From: Burkholderiales bacterium
GTDB lineage: Bacteria > Pseudomonadota > Gammaproteobacteria > Burkholderiales > SG8-39
Direction: 5' to 3'
Length of the DNA: 13,248 bases
NCBI GenBank assembly: GCA_016649475.1
Contig: JAENXP010000015.1
Coordinates: forward strand, 1-13,248
Position numbers and translations under genes: made by a program. Below the pieces are notes generated by a model. That model was not told where the DNA came from, ran no database searches, and saw only the letters and a list, made by a program, of their open reading frames with translations. Shown in pieces: positions 6,473-13,248 of this stretch; position 1 is the first letter of the stretch; every line of letters starts with the position of its first letter.

Positions 6473-7945
6473 ATGAACGCCGCCGCATATTTGCTCGCCA
6501 CCGGGCATTCGGGCGCAATCGCGCTGGAATGCGGCGCGCAGCGTCTGACGTATGGCGAACTGCGCGACGCGGTCGCCCGTGCCGGCGGCGCCTGGCGCGC
6601 GCGCGGACTTGAGCCGGGCGAGCGCGTGCTGGTGTTCGCACCTGACGGCATCGCCTGGGTGATCGCCTATTTGGGGGTGATCTGGGCGGGCGGCGTCGCT
6701 GTCGGCCTGAACTCGCGCTTGTTCGAGCGGGAACTGTCGGTGGTTCTGTCGGAGTCAGGCGCGCGCTTCATCTGGTGCAACGAAAGTTCGCGCGCGCTGC
6801 TGGAGCGCCTGCTCGCCAACGTCGCCGATCCGCCGCAACTGGTCATCGATGCGCAGTGGAGCGCAGTTTTGACTGCGGCCGACGTCATCCCCGCCGCCGA
6901 ATCGGCGGAGGATGCCGTCGCCCTGTGGGTCTACACCTCCGGCACCACCGGTCGGCCCAAGGCGGTCATGCATGCGCAGCGCAGCGTCATCGCCTGCGCG
7001 GATTTCGGCCGCGACATCCTCGGGTTGGACGCTCAAGACCGCATTTACGCTTCGTCCAAATTGTTTTTCGCCTATTCTCTCGGCAACAGTCTATGCGCCG
7101 GCTTGCGCCTGGGCGCCACCGTGATCCTCGATAGCGAATGGCCCACTGCCGAGGGGGTGGCGCAGGTGGTCGAACGGCACCGGCCGACCGCGCTGTTTTC
7201 GGTGCCTACGCTGTATCTCAAAATGCTGCAGGCCGGCGTCGCTGCGCGGTTTGCAGCGGCCGGAGTGCGGCGCTATGTGTCCGCCGGTGAAGCTTTGCCC
7301 GCAGCGGTGCGGCGCGAATGGTGCGAAGCGAGCGGTGTGGCGCCGGTATCGGGCTATGGTGCCTCCGAAACCGTGGTCCTGGTGTTTTACTGCGATGACG
7401 ACAGCGCATTGCTGAAGCCGTCGCCGCGGCTGGAATATCGCATGCGCGAAACAGGCGATGCGACGGCGCCGCAGCGTCTGTGGCTGCGCCATCCCTCGAT
7501 CGCGCTGGGATACTGGCGGCGACCCGAAGCCGAGCGCGACAGCTTCGACGATGGCTGGTTTTCGCCGGGCGATCTGTTTCGGCGGCGCGACGACGGAACG
7601 CTGGAGCTTTGCGGGCGGGACGACGATATGCTGAAGATCTCCGGGCAGTGGGTGAGCATACTCGATGTCGAACAGGCGCTGCTCGGCGCGAGCGCCGGCT
7701 GCGTCGAAGGACTCGCGGCAGTAGGCTTCGATAACGCCGAAGGCCTGGTTTCCATTGCGTTGTTCGCGGTGGCTGCCGCCGGAAAGGAAGCGCAGGCACA
7801 TGAGCGCCTGGCCGCGGGCATTGCCGCGCTGCCCAAACTCAAGCGGCCGCGGATGGTAAAGTGGGTGGGTGAGCTGCCGCTCACCGCGACGGGCAAGCTG
7901 CAACGGCGCAAGCTCAAAGAGCAGCTGTTGCGCGGCGCCGGATGA
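6473..7945 (+). CDS. Acyl-CoA synthetase of the benzoate-CoA ligase family
   Basis: A 490-residue AMP-forming ligase that activates a carboxylic acid to its CoA thioester through an acyl-adenylate. Motifs in order: P-loop YTSGTTGRPKAVMH (154-167), FFAYSLGNSL (198-207), VSAGEALP (269-276, characteristic of aryl-CoA ligases), SGYGASET (293-300), WFSPGD (362-367), hinge GRDDDMLKISGQWVS (381-395) and the C-terminal catalytic lysine Lys475 in TATGKLQRRK. The sequence after the hinge and the VSAGEALP segment point to the benzoate/2-aminobenzoate/4-hydroxybenzoate group. Benzoate-CoA ligases I recall have a GSTEMLHI-type segment where this has GASETVVLV, so benzoate itself is not certain; an alicyclic acid is possible. 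It is slightly shorter than typical family members (~510-540). No strong ribosome site precedes the ATG, so coupling to the FAH gene 18 bases upstream is likely. Confidence 0.9.
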   Translation: MNAAAYLLATGHSGAIALECGAQRLTYGELRDAVARAGGAWRARGLEPGERVLVFAPDGIAWVIAYLGVIWAGGVAVGLNSRLFERELSVVLSESGARFIWCNESSRALLERLLANVADPPQLVIDAQWSAVLTAADVIPAAESAEDAVALWVYTSGTTGRPKAVMHAQRSVIACADFGRDILGLDAQDRIYASSKLFFAYSLGNSLCAGLRLGATVILDSEWPTAEGVAQVVERHRPTALFSVPTLYLKMLQAGVAARFAAAGVRRYVSAGEALPAAVRREWCEASGVAPVSGYGASETVVLVFYCDDDSALLKPSPRLEYRMRETGDATAPQRLWLRHPSIALGYWRRPEAERDSFDDGWFSPGDLFRRRDDGTLELCGRDDDMLKISGQWVSILDVEQALLGASAGCVEGLAAVGFDNAEGLVSIALFAVAAAGKEAQAHERLAAGIAALPKLKRPRMVKWVGELPLTATGKLQRRKLKEQLLRGAG

Positions 7946-7996
7946 GTCGCATTTTCGATCTATCATTTTGTCATTAACCAGATAGCAGGAGTAACC

Positions 7997-8443
7997 GTGC
8001 TGCCACCACGCATAGATACCAAGGCCGTGCAGGCCGCAATGGGCGAATACGCCGACGAAAAAGAGACGCTCGCGCAGCGCGCCGCGATCTACCAGGACTT
8101 GATCGGGTTCGTCCCGCCGCGCATCGAGGCGCGGCTGAATGTAACCGGCGCGCTCGATCCGCAGATGCTGGACCTGCAGGAGCGCATCCGCGAGCACGGC
8201 ATGTACCCCAAGTGTTTCGACGTCAAGACCGCGCAGATGATGCTGTTCGGCATGTTGCTGATGGACCTGAGCGACGCTGCGCCGCTGCACGCGATCGCGG
8301 CGCGGCGGGCCGGCGCAAGCTGGGAGGAGCTGCAGGGCGTGATCAATCTTTGCTTTCTGTTTCGCGGGTTGCCCGCAGCCAACCGCGGCGCGGAAATCCT
8401 CGCCAACCTCGCCAAGCGCGAGGCCGAGTCGAAGCCCGCTTGA
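7997..8443 (+). CDS. Carboxymuconolactone decarboxylase (CMD) family protein
   Basis: A 148-residue all-helical protein of the CMD/AhpD superfamily. The diagnostic part is the C-terminal half: LHAIAARRAGASWEEL (97-112) and GLPAANRGAEI (124-134), which match gamma-carboxymuconolactone decarboxylase segments. The CxxC pair of AhpD-like peroxidases is absent; the only cysteines are at 73 and 119. His98 is retained. Role unknown: a lactone decarboxylase is possible, but the position directly before an extradiol dioxygenase gene (13-base gap) suggests it acts on, or with, that enzyme. The GTG start has AGGAG (7987-7991) at 5 bases. The 51-base gap after the ligase is AT-rich and contains TATCAT (7961-7966), with no convincing -35, so an internal promoter is only a possibility. 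Confidence 0.8.
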   Translation: MLPPRIDTKAVQAAMGEYADEKETLAQRAAIYQDLIGFVPPRIEARLNVTGALDPQMLDLQERIREHGMYPKCFDVKTAQMMLFGMLLMDLSDAAPLHAIAARRAGASWEELQGVINLCFLFRGLPAANRGAEILANLAKREAESKPA

Positions 8444-8456
8444 GCGCGCGCAAAAT

Positions 8457-9287
8457 ATGACTCCGGGAATCGTCGCCGCTGCCGCAGTACCCCACGTGCC
8501 GACGCTGGGCCTGCCCGAGAATACGCCGGATTTCCAGCTCACCCTGGTCGAAGGCGAGCGCGCGCTGGGCCGCGCGCTGCGTGAACTGAAACCGGATCTG
8601 TTCGTGGTCAATTCGTCCCATTGGGTCTGTACCTTCGGCTGGTACGCGACCTGCCAAAGCGTGCACCAGGGGATGTGTGTCGCGGACGAAGCGCCGGACC
8701 TGATTCCGGGCATCGCCTACAAGCGCAAAGGCGATGCGGAGTTTGCGTCGGCGCTGGTTGATGAATGGCAGGCACGGGGAATTCCCGGCGGCCGCAACGA
8801 TACCCCGCATTACGCCTGGGATTACGGCAGTCTGGTGCCCCTGCTGCATCTGGACCCGGAGGCGGAGATTCCTGTGGTGCAAATCCCCACGGTGATTCTG
8901 TCGGATCTTGCCGAGTGCATGCTGGCTGGCCGTGCCGTGCATGCGACTGCGAAACGACTGGGCCGCCGCGTCGTCTACATCGCCAGTTCGGCTTTCAGCC
9001 ATGCGCTGGTACGCGGGCGCCACCTGAAGCCCACGCCCGAACGCGCGGCGCTGGATCAGAAGTTCATCGATCTGCTTAAACGCGGCGCGGCGTCGGAAGC
9101 GATCGCATGGCTCCCGGAATATAGCCGTGCCGCCGTCGCCGAAATGAACGGCAAGCCTTTGGCCGGCATGCTAGGCGCGCTGCAGGCCCTGGAGGAAGAG
9201 GGCGCACGGCTGGAGGGAGAGCAGTACGGCGGATATGCGCAATCTTCCGGCAGTGGCAACGCCAACGTGGTGGTGTGGCGCCGCTGA
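8457..9287 (+). CDS. Class III extradiol ring-cleavage dioxygenase (LigB/HpaD superfamily)
   Basis: A 276-residue Fe(II)-type dioxygenase that opens catechol-like or aminophenol-like rings next to the two hydroxyl/amino groups. Probable metal ligands are His13 (VPHVPTLG), His55 (SSHW) and Glu229 (AEMNG), by eye comparison with LigB and E. coli HpaD. His118 (TPHYAWDYGSLVPLL) and His182 (SSAFSHALVRG) match active-site histidines. The C-terminal SSGSGNANVV resembles the SSGTGQVN end of HpaD. It is closest in overall shape to single-chain homoprotocatechuate 2,3-dioxygenases and to the large subunit of 2-aminophenol 1,6-dioxygenase. It lacks its own clear ribosome site and starts 13 bases after the CMD gene, so the two are probably translated together. 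The substrate is unknown; whether it acts on a free acid or a CoA thioester is open. Confidence 0.88.
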   Translation: MTPGIVAAAAVPHVPTLGLPENTPDFQLTLVEGERALGRALRELKPDLFVVNSSHWVCTFGWYATCQSVHQGMCVADEAPDLIPGIAYKRKGDAEFASALVDEWQARGIPGGRNDTPHYAWDYGSLVPLLHLDPEAEIPVVQIPTVILSDLAECMLAGRAVHATAKRLGRRVVYIASSAFSHALVRGRHLKPTPERAALDQKFIDLLKRGAASEAIAWLPEYSRAAVAEMNGKPLAGMLGALQALEEEGARLEGEQYGGYAQSSGSGNANVVVWRR

Positions 9288-9333
9288 GCGGCAGAATGAT
9301 TGGACATCCGCCGCAGACTCATTTAGCGGGTGA

Positions 9334-10671
9334 CTATTGCGTCTGGCGGCAATGGGTCTCGCGCACGAACACCAGCAATACCATAGCGGCCGCGAGCCAG
9401 ACCAGCATCAGTGTAAAGCCGGCGCGGTAGGCGTCGAAATCGTAGACGCGCACGCCGTCCGCGAACGTGCCGGTCCAGCGCCGGTCGAGTATCCATCCGA
9501 CCGCGGGCTGCATGATCATGCCCCCCAGCATATTGCCCATATTGGCGATGCCGCCGGCAGTGCCGGCCAGGGCTGCCGGACTTGATTCCTTGGCGATGGC
9601 GAAGCCAACCATAACGGTAGACGAAGTGCAACCGATGAACCCGAGCAATATGACCAGCAGGGACAAGGGCAAGTTCGGCACCAACAGGACAATGCACCAG
9701 CCCGCGGCGGCGAGCACGGCGCCGAGGGCATACAAGGGCTTGCGCCGGCGCATGCGGTCGGATAGCGCGCCCACGAACGGCCCTGTCACCGCCCAGCAAA
9801 CGAGCAGCAGCGAGGTGATCATGGAGGCCTGTGATGTGCTGATTTCGTAGTGCGTGCTCAGAAACGGTACGCCCCACAATCCGCCGAAAGTGAGCGCCGG
9901 TCCCGATACTGCGCCCGAGATCAGGAACACCAGCCAGACATTGCGCGTGGCGAGCGTTTGCCTGATGCTCTGCAGTATCGGAGCGTGGCGGGCTGGCGGG
10001 GTCGGCGCGTAGCTGGCATAACCCCGTTCTGCAGGGTCGTCGCGTACCGCCACCCAAATCGCCACGGCCAGCAGTCCGGTCACCGCTGCGGCGAAGCACA
10101 TCACGTTGCGCCAGCCGAACGCGTCGACCAGCAGGCGCAGCGGCACGCCGGCCGAAACCGCACCAAGAACGCCGCAGGCCAGTGCCAGGCCGGCGATCAT
10201 GGCAAAGCGCGTCGGCGCAAACCAGTGGCCGGCGAGCTTGAGCATGGAGACGAAGGCAACCCCGACCGAACCGCCGATCAGCAGGCGGCCCAGGCCCGCG
10301 GTGGCGTATGTGGGCGCGAGCGCAAACAGCAGCGTGCCCGCCGCTGCGGTCGCCGCGCCCGCAGTGAGCACGCGCCGCGGCCCCCAGCGATCGGCGAGCA
10401 GGCCAGCCGGAATCTGCATCGCGACATAACTGTAGTAATAGAACGCGGCCAGATTGCCCAGCGCCGCTGCGCCGAGCGTGAACTCGCTCATCAGCTCGCG
10501 CGTGATCACCGCCGGGGCGACGCGCTGATAGAAGCCGATCAGGTAGAAAGCCGCGCCCAGGCCCCACATCGCAAAGGCAAGGCGCAGCGGCGGAAACGCG
10601 CGCTCAGGTGAATTCAAGGCGGGAATATTAATGCAGGATTGGGGGCCGGTGCGCTTGCGCAGCCGGTTCAT
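9334..10671 (-). CDS. Major facilitator superfamily transporter
   Basis: A 445-residue protein with about twelve predicted membrane helices in two halves, inner membrane. Motif A of the first half is GLLADRWGPRR (90-100), and its counterpart in the second half is GALSDRMRRRK (301-311). The middle loop (about 208-245) is polar, as expected. The signature resembles anion/organic-acid type MFS carriers, but I cannot name a substrate. The start is uncertain: the ATG at 10671 follows GGGG with no spacing, and no better in-frame ATG lies before the first helix. It begins 16 bases after the rhodanese gene on the same strand, so the two are probably co-transcribed. It ends close to, and faces, the dioxygenase gene. 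It may import the substrate of the catabolic island, but the operon linkage to the rhodanese weakens that idea. Confidence 0.9.
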   Translation of the reverse strand: MNRLRKRTGPQSCINIPALNSPERAFPPLRLAFAMWGLGAAFYLIGFYQRVAPAVITRELMSEFTLGAAALGNLAAFYYYSYVAMQIPAGLLADRWGPRRVLTAGAATAAAGTLLFALAPTYATAGLGRLLIGGSVGVAFVSMLKLAGHWFAPTRFAMIAGLALACGVLGAVSAGVPLRLLVDAFGWRNVMCFAAAVTGLLAVAIWVAVRDDPAERGYASYAPTPPARHAPILQSIRQTLATRNVWLVFLISGAVSGPALTFGGLWGVPFLSTHYEISTSQASMITSLLLVCWAVTGPFVGALSDRMRRRKPLYALGAVLAAAGWCIVLLVPNLPLSLLVILLGFIGCTSSTVMVGFAIAKESSPAALAGTAGGIANMGNMLGGMIMQPAVGWILDRRWTGTFADGVRVYDFDAYRAGFTLMLVWLAAAMVLLVFVRETHCRQTQ

Positions 10672-10687
10672 CCCCGCGCGATGATTT

Positions 10688-11074
10688 TCAGCATTGTTCC
10701 CATGGCAGGCCTTCGTAACGCCAGCCGGTGATGGAATTGCGCTGGTGTTGCTCGTTCAGTTCGCCCTCGAAGCCATGCAGCACGTTGTACACTTTTGTAA
10801 ACCCCGCTTTTTCCAACGCTGCGCCGGCGTCCAGGGACCGGTTGCCGCTGCGGCAGATGAGCACCAGCGGACGGTCCACACTTGCGGCTTTCTTCACGTG
10901 ACCGACGAAATGCGGGTTTATATCCCAGTCCGGACCGTCGTTCCAGGGAACCATGATCGCCCCCGTCGGGTGGCCCACGAACAGAAACTCCATTTCGCTG
11001 CGGCAATCGATGAATATCGCATTCGGGTTCTGGTGCAGGAAGTCGTAGGCTTCTTTGGGTGTCAGGTGCTGCAT
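10688..11074 (-). CDS. Rhodanese-like domain protein
   Basis: A single rhodanese domain of 128 residues. It begins LTPKEAYDFL and has IFIDCRSEMEF (20-30), HPTGAIMVPW (35-44) and an active-site loop CRSGNRS (74-80) with catalytic Cys74. Such proteins transfer sulfane sulfur or act in redox and sulfur relay. The six-residue loop rules out a Cdc25-like phosphatase, which has seven. The frame extends to a TTG at 11158, but the extra residues look unlike a domain, so I start at the ATG at 11074; its ribosome site is weak (AGAAG about 12 bases upstream). It is divergent from metH and followed by the MFS gene. A link to sulfur metabolism by neighbourhood alone would be speculative. Confidence 0.85.
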   Translation of the reverse strand: MQHLTPKEAYDFLHQNPNAIFIDCRSEMEFLFVGHPTGAIMVPWNDGPDWDINPHFVGHVKKAASVDRPLVLICRSGNRSLDAGAALEKAGFTKVYNVLHGFEGELNEQHQRNSITGWRYEGLPWEQC

Positions 11075-11147
11075 AGCCCATGCTTTCTTCTGGAAAAGCG
11101 CTAGTATAAGGCCATGCGTCAAAGCAGGCGAATCCGCCGGCTGCGGG

Positions 11148-11177
11148 TGGACAATCAATGCACGCGCGGGCTAAAAT
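11148..11177 (+). promoter_or_regulatory. Candidate sigma-70 promoter for metH
   Basis: TGGACA (11148-11153, 5 of 6) and TAAAAT (11172-11177, 5 of 6) with an 18-base spacer. A start near 11184 gives a leader of about 129 bases that contains the hairpins described at 11217-11292. It is the best match in the interval between the rhodanese and metH. Confidence 0.55.
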
Positions 11178-11216
11178 TGGCTCCTGCGCCGATTTGATGT
11201 CAGATTGCGGGCGCCG

Positions 11217-11292
11217 CCGGCTCCAGCCGGACGAAAAATAAATTCTGCTAAAGCGCGGGAACCCGTACCTGGCTGGCAGGGCGGGTTTTTTT
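11217..11292 (+). promoter_or_regulatory. metH leader with possible transcription attenuator
   Basis: Three pairings compete on paper. (1) An upstream hairpin, CCGGC (11217-11221) with GCCGG (11226-11230). (2) CCAGCCGG (11223-11230) can instead pair with CTGGCTGG (11269-11276), eight pairs including one G-U. (3) The terminator at 11260-11292 uses part of that second segment. Pairings 1 and 2 exclude each other, and so do 2 and 3, which is the logic of a terminator/antiterminator switch. I see no cobalamin B12 box and no SAH-riboswitch core, so no known riboswitch class is assigned. Confidence 0.5.
11260..11292 (+). terminator. Intrinsic terminator inside the metH leader
   Basis: AACCCG (11260-11265) pairs with CGGGTT (11282-11287). 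After a small internal loop, CCTG (11268-11271) pairs with CAGG (11277-11280), closing a 5-base loop. A run of seven T (11286-11292) follows. Genes to the left, from 11074 back to 9334, are on the other strand, and only 20 bases separate the T-run from the metH ATG, so this terminator must act on the metH transcript itself. Confidence 0.8.
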
Positions 11293-11312
11293 ATTTGCGG
11301 GTCGCATAGAAA

Positions 11313-13248
11313 ATGAACAAGGCTGCACAACTAGAACGTCTGCTCGGCGAGCGCATCCTGATCCTGGATGGCGCCATGGGCACCATGATCCAGAGTTACA
11401 AGCTGGCGGAGGCGGACTATCGCGGCGAGCGTTTCGCCACTTTCGCGCATGAGCTCAGGGGCAACAACGATCTTTTGACGCTGACCCAGCCGCGAATCGT
11501 CCGCGAGATCCACGACGCCTATCTGGACGCCGGCGCCGACATTGTTTCCACCAACACCTTTAACGCCAATGCGCCGTCGATGGCCGACTACGGCCTGCAG
11601 GACTTGGTGTACGAAATCAACCGGGAAGCGGCACGCCTCGCGCGCGCTGCCGCCGACGCTTGCATGCACGCGGCGCTGGAGAGGCAATGTTTCGTCGCCG
11701 GCGTGCTTGGCCCCACAACCAAGACAGCCTCGATCTCTCCCGACGTCAACGACCCCGGTTTTCGCAACATCGATTTCGACACGCTGGTCGCTGCCTACAG
11801 CGAATCGCTGCGCGGACTGCTGGACGGCGGTGTTGACCTGATCATGGTGGAGACGATTTTCGATACGCTCAATGCCAAGGCGGCCCTGTTTGCCATCGAT
11901 TGTGCGTTCGAGGAGCGCGGCCGGCGCTGGCCGATTATCATCTCCGGCACCATCACCGACGCCTCCGGGCGCACCCTGACCGGACAGACGCCGGAAGCGT
12001 TCTGGAACTCGGTTCGTCACGCGCGGCCACTGGCGGTGGGGCTGAACTGCGCTTTGGGCGCCAAGCTGATGCGGCCGTATATCGAAGAGCTGTCCGGCGT
12101 TGCCGAGACCTATCTCAGTTGCTATCCCAACGCCGGGTTGCCAAACCCGCTGTCGGAAACCGGCTACGACGAGACGCCCGACTATACTTCCGGACAGCTG
12201 CAGGAATTCGCCCGGAGCGGCTTCCTCAATATCGTCGGCGGCTGCTGCGGCACCACACCTGCCCACATCCAGGCGATTGCGCGCGCGGTCAGGGACCTGC
12301 CGCCGCGGCAGGTGCCGCAAATCGACAAGAAGCTGCGCCTGTCGGGCCTGGAGCCGCTCAACATCGGCGACGACTCTCTGTTCGTCAATGTAGGCGAGCG
12401 CGCCAACGTCACTGGCTCCAGGGCATTCGCCCGTCTGATTCTCGCCGGCAACTACACTGAGGGCCTGGCGGTGGCGCGCCAGCAGGTGGAGAGCGGTGCG
12501 CAAATGGTGGATGTGAACATGGACGAGGCCATGCTCGACTCCGAAAAAGCCATGGTCACCTTCCTCAATCTGATCGCCTCCGAACCGGACATCTCGCGCG
12601 TCCCGCTGATGCTCGATTCGTCCAAATGGTCCGTGATCGAAGCCGGGCTGAAGTGTGTGCAGGGCAAGGCGGTGGTGAACTCGATCTCGCTCAAGGAAGG
12701 AAAAGACGAGTTCGTGCGCCAGGCGAAACTGGCGCGCCGCTATGGCGCGGCGGTGATCGTCATGGCGTTCGACGAACAGGGCCAGGCCGACAGCCTGGAG
12801 CGGCGCAAGGACATTTGCCTGCGATGCTACGACATCCTCACCGGGGAAGTCGGATTTGCGGCTGAAGACATCATATTCGATCCGAACATCTTCGCCATTG
12901 CCACCGGGATCGAGGAACACAGCAACTACGCGCTCGATTATATTGAGGCGACACGCTGGATCCGCGCCAACCTGCCTTATGCCCGCGTTTCGGGCGGCGT
13001 GTCCAATGTTTCCTTTTCATTTCGCGGCAACGATCCGGTGCGCGAGGCCATCCACACGGCCTTTCTCTACCATGCGATCAAGGCCGGCATGTCCATGGGC
13101 ATTGTCAACGCCGGCCAGCTGGGCGTATACGAGGAAATACCCAAGGATCTGCTCGAGCGCGTCGAAGACATCATTCTCAACCGCAGGCCGGATGCGGCCG
13201 AGCGCATGGTCGCGTTCGCCAACACGGTCGTCGACGGAATTCGCGACG
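11313..13248 (+). CDS. metH: Cobalamin-dependent methionine synthase (3' partial)
   Basis: The first 645 residues of MetH, which is about 1,230 residues when complete. It methylates homocysteine to methionine using methyl-cobalamin recharged from 5-methyltetrahydrofolate, in the cytoplasm. The homocysteine-binding domain (about 1-325) starts with [11 protein letters not shown] and has the zinc cysteines Cys246 (GLNCALGA), Cys311 and Cys312 (GGCCGTTP). The pterin-binding domain (about 355-615) has [11 protein letters not shown] (359-369), [11 protein letters not shown] (399-409) and [11 protein letters not shown] (432-442). The last visible residues enter the helical cap of the cobalamin domain. 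No frameshift is seen, and the B12, activation and C-terminal domains lie beyond the window. The ATG is chosen by alignment; its ribosome site is weak (GCGGG at about 11297-11301). Confidence 0.96.
   Translation, partial: MNKAAQLERLLGERILILDGAMGTMIQSYKLAEADYRGERFATFAHELRGNNDLLTLTQPRIVREIHDAYLDAGADIVSTNTFNANAPSMADYGLQDLVYEINREAARLARAAADACMHAALERQCFVAGVLGPTTKTASISPDVNDPGFRNIDFDTLVAAYSESLRGLLDGGVDLIMVETIFDTLNAKAALFAIDCAFEERGRRWPIIISGTITDASGRTLTGQTPEAFWNSVRHARPLAVGLNCALGAKLMRPYIEELSGVAETYLSCYPNAGLPNPLSETGYDETPDYTSGQLQEFARSGFLNIVGGCCGTTPAHIQAIARAVRDLPPRQVPQIDKKLRLSGLEPLNIGDDSLFVNVGERANVTGSRAFARLILAGNYTEGLAVARQQVESGAQMVDVNMDEAMLDSEKAMVTFLNLIASEPDISRVPLMLDSSKWSVIEAGLKCVQGKAVVNSISLKEGKDEFVRQAKLARRYGAAVIVMAFDEQGQADSLERRKDICLRCYDILTGEVGFAAEDIIFDPNIFAIATGIEEHSNYALDYIEATRWIRANLPYARVSGGVSNVSFSFRGNDPVREAIHTAFLYHAIKAGMSMGIVNAGQLGVYEEIPKDLLERVEDIILNRRPDAAERMVAFANTVVDGIRD

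Noticed and set aside
7091..8713. Open frame of 540 codons on the - strand opposite the ligase, CMD and dioxygenase genes
   Set aside because: It spans three well-supported genes and a gap, and its product shows no recognisable motif.
9288..9314. GCGGC/GCCGC inverted repeat between the dioxygenase and MFS genes as a terminator
   Set aside because: Only 5 bp, a 17-base loop and no adequate T-run; the convergent ends have no terminator I can support.
11184..11312. Cobalamin or SAH riboswitch in front of metH
   Set aside because: The leader is too short for a cobalamin riboswitch and lacks a B12 box; the conserved SAH-riboswitch core is not visible. Only the terminator and the possible antiterminator are supported.
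11331..12920. Open frame of 529 codons on the - strand opposite metH
   Set aside because: It is a shadow of the conserved metH coding sequence.

Overview
The window is GC-rich (strong G/C third-position bias, long spurious antisense frames) and its housekeeping genes look betaproteobacterial: a glnK-amtB pair whose AmtB has a cleavable signal peptide, and a cobalamin-dependent metH. Order and genus cannot be fixed from the sequence alone; a Rhodocyclales/Burkholderiales-type environmental bacterium is my inference.

Layout. 1-1726: end of a PII gene (glnK/glnB) and amtB on the + strand, closed by tandem hairpins at 1738-1800. 1816-2535: a TetR regulator on the - strand. 2825-4428: a - strand pair, transcribed in the order NAD-type SDR (BadH-like), then a crotonase-fold protein. 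4429-4760: a divergent control region with a perfect 18-bp palindrome directly downstream of a promoter, plus a second promoter with a consensus -35. 4761-9287: a + strand run of five genes: FAD/NAD reductase without an iron-sulfur domain, fumarylacetoacetase-fold hydrolase, benzoate-CoA-ligase-type acyl-CoA synthetase, carboxymuconolactone-decarboxylase-like protein, class III (LigB/HpaD type) extradiol dioxygenase. 9334-11074: an MFS transporter and a rhodanese on the - strand. 11148-13248: metH, incomplete at the 3' end, with a leader that contains a canonical intrinsic terminator and a possible competing antiterminator.

How the genes work together (inference). The middle block, 1816-9287, looks like a self-contained, TetR-controlled catabolic island inserted between housekeeping genes. 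It has a CoA ligase for an aromatic or alicyclic acid, a ring-cleaving dioxygenase, a C-C hydrolase of the acylpyruvase fold, and two enzymes of beta-oxidation type. No ring-hydroxylating oxygenase is present, although the reductase implies one. I cannot match this exact gene set to a named pathway, so the substrate is open.

The two most interesting points are this unassigned island, with several members departing from family norms, and the metH leader, whose terminator lies between the only visible promoter and the start codon and so must act on metH itself.
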